Shown here: positions 14,836 to 15,755 of the stretch, piece by piece | How the letters are laid out: the number at the start of each line of letters is the position of its first letter | Position numbering within the stretch: position 1 is the first letter of the stretch | Source: UBA1723 sp045642085 | GTDB lineage: Bacteria; Bacteroidota; Bacteroidia; Bacteroidales; Paludibacteraceae | Reading direction: 5' to 3' | Assembly: GCA_045642085.1 (NCBI GenBank) | Contig: JAZUIF010000130.1 | Location: 1 to 15,755 of the forward strand | DNA: 15,755 bases | Translations under genes and position numbers: made by a program | The notes under the pieces: model-generated | The model's database searches: none | Told to the model about the DNA's origin: nothing | Seen by the model: only the letters and a program-made list of their open reading frames with translations

Positions 14836-14981
14836 AATGCTTCGCATTTTTTTGTCGAACACGTATTGCACGAATCGGGATTGCCATTATTCCGTAGGGA
14901 TTTGATGTCGGTAGGGGATTCAATATCGGTAGAAAATATGATGATTTTCCCGTTGGGGAATATATCTCCTAAATGAGAATA
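14836..14981. other. Gene-free stretch with short degenerate repeats
   Basis: A small hairpin AATGC-TTC-GCATT followed by a T-run (14836-14853) could serve as a weak plus-strand terminator about 180 bases after the LRR-peptidase operon. Three degenerate 17-18-bp units follow at 14891-14907, 14908-14925 and 14926-14943, sharing TC(C/G)GTAG. A TTCCC/GGGAA hairpin lies at 14947-14960. I see no open frame of note. Confidence 0.4.
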
Positions 14982-15443
14982 TTATTCATTAGAGATATAA
15001 GCCCAATCCTCATCCTGCATCTTAGTTAAGATACAGATGATGGTATCGTCGATTTTCTTATTCCAACCTTCAGGATCTTTGTTCTTATCGATAATATTGC
15101 CATTCTCATCTTTCACATTAAGCAGACCTGCTAATTCTCCAGAAGTAGGGAAGAACACACCAAAACCTTTACAGAATTTGTTGTCCAACAAAGTAGTGTA
15201 GATATAATAGCATGAACCTTCATTTTCAACTTTTAAGTTGCAAGCGTAAGTAGAGTCGGACAATCTGATTACACTTTTAATTGAGTCTTCTGGAACTCTG
15301 ATTCCCTTTTCCAAATAGTCAATAGCCCTTTCTTCACAGGACATGTCAGTCAACTGCTTATTCTGTGAGCATCCGTTCGTGATGAACGAATACAAGATAA
15401 CAGTCAATAGAGATGTTATAAAAATACAAAGTTTTCTAGCCAT
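14982..15443 (-). CDS. Small predicted lipoprotein of unknown function
   Basis: A 153-aa protein from the ATG at 15443. It is preceded by AAAAGGGG, an unusually good ribosome site for this genome, about 9 bases upstream. A longer frame starts at 15515, but that ATG lies upstream of the promoter at 15471-15502, so it cannot be the real start if that promoter is used. Residues 6-21 are a hydrophobic signal segment, followed by TNGC with C25, a relaxed lipobox as is common in Bacteroidota. The mature part has no repeats and no family I recognise. It starts with CEERAIDYLEKG and contains an alternating hydrophobic strand pair around residues 62-85, then a Gly-rich GFGVFFPTSGELAG stretch. It ends DEDWAYISNE. 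It stands alone and is flanked by ~140-bp direct repeats. Function unknown; probably anchored in a membrane facing the periplasm or outside. Confidence 0.75.
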   Translation of the reverse strand: MARKLCIFITSLLTVILYSFITNGCSQNKQLTDMSCEERAIDYLEKGIRVPEDSIKSVIRLSDSTYACNLKVENEGSCYYIYTTLLDNKFCKGFGVFFPTSGELAGLLNVKDENGNIIDKNKDPEGWNKKIDDTIICILTKMQDEDWAYISNE

Positions 15444-15470
15444 AATATAAACCCCTTTTCTAAAATTTTT

Positions 15471-15502
15471 CAAATCTATGCAATTCATATTTATTTTACA
15501 AC
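15471..15502 (-). promoter_or_regulatory. Promoter of the small lipoprotein gene
   Basis: On the minus strand, GTTG (15499-15502), a 20-base spacer, then TAGATTTG (15471-15478) fits the Bacteroides consensus with one mismatch in the -33 box. The start point near 15464 leaves a leader of about 20 bases containing the AAAAGGGG ribosome site, and excludes the upstream ATG at 15515. Confidence 0.6.
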
Positions 15503-15610
15503 CCAAAAATTGCATAAAATCAACAAATTGTGCATATTTTAAGATTTTTTAGGAAATGGAGGTGAATTCATCATTTGGTTGGTTTGAAACGACAATTAAA
15601 TTTAATATAA

Positions 15611-15750
15611 CCACGGAGACTATGAGACCACAGAGAAAATCCTATCGGATTTTTGTGGAGATAGGGAGAACGTAAAATTTCCAGAAAATGATTCGTAAAA
15701 TTAAATGAACACGAATTAGCATAAATTCACCACGAATTTCTCATTAATTG
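15611..15750 (+). repeat. Direct repeat, right copy (140 bp)
   Basis: Second copy of the 14699-14835 repeat, same orientation, near the window edge, so it may continue beyond. Its hairpin is CCACA, GAG, AAAATCC, TATC loop, GGATTTT, TGTGG (15628-15658). Both arms are one base longer than in the left copy, a matched change that keeps the stem intact. Confidence 0.85.
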
Positions 15751-15755
15751 TTTTG

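Noticed and set aside
15444..15515. 24-residue N-terminal extension of the small lipoprotein
   Set aside because: The upstream ATG lies before the -33/-7 promoter, and the extension would bury the signal segment; ATG 15443 has a good ribosome site.
14699..15750. CRISPR array
   Set aside because: The repeats are 140 bp, only two, and separated by a gene; there are no short regularly spaced repeats with unique spacers and no cas genes.

Overview
The window looks like the chromosome of a gut- or rumen-type member of the Bacteroidota, in the Prevotella/Bacteroides range. Three proteins end in type IX secretion (T9SS) sorting domains. Two carry BspA-like leucine-rich repeats. Promoters follow the Bacteroidetes form TAnnTTTG rather than the E. 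coli -10 box, and ribosome sites are weak and AT-rich. The genus is an inference; no rRNA or tRNA gene is present.

Layout. 1-780 (-): 3'-truncated gene for a protein of unknown function with an internal duplication. 781-1274: long gap with a GC-rich multi-hairpin element just downstream of a strong minus-strand promoter, a small palindrome, and the terminator of the next gene. 1275-6011 (-): two enzyme genes, an adenylation/carrier/thioester-reductase protein and, upstream of it, a phytoene-desaturase-like FAD oxidoreductase. Each has its own terminator and candidate promoter. 6012-6482: T-rich leader with a 16-bp direct repeat at 21-bp spacing. 6483-8168 (-): secreted GH5 beta-mannanase. 8169-8388: divergent promoter region. 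8389-9414 (+): secreted alpha/beta hydrolase with a terminator. 9644-14655 (+): two overlapping genes for large BspA-LRR proteins, each with a C10 (streptopain-like) cysteine peptidase domain inside the repeats and a T9SS tail. 14656-15755: repeat-rich end, where a ~140-bp direct repeat flanks a small lipoprotein gene (-).

How the genes may work together. The mannanase, the hydrolase and the LRR-peptidases are all exported, which suggests surface or extracellular degradation. They have separate promoters, and only the LRR-peptidase pair is clearly one operon. The FAD oxidoreductase plus fatty-acyl-AMP-ligase/carrier/reductase pair looks like a compact pathway for making a reduced (aldehyde or alcohol) lipid-like metabolite. 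The best candidates for something undescribed are the structured RNA element at 860-1060, the condensation-domain-free reductase pair, the tandem LRR-C10 proteins, and the repeat-flanked lipoprotein cassette.
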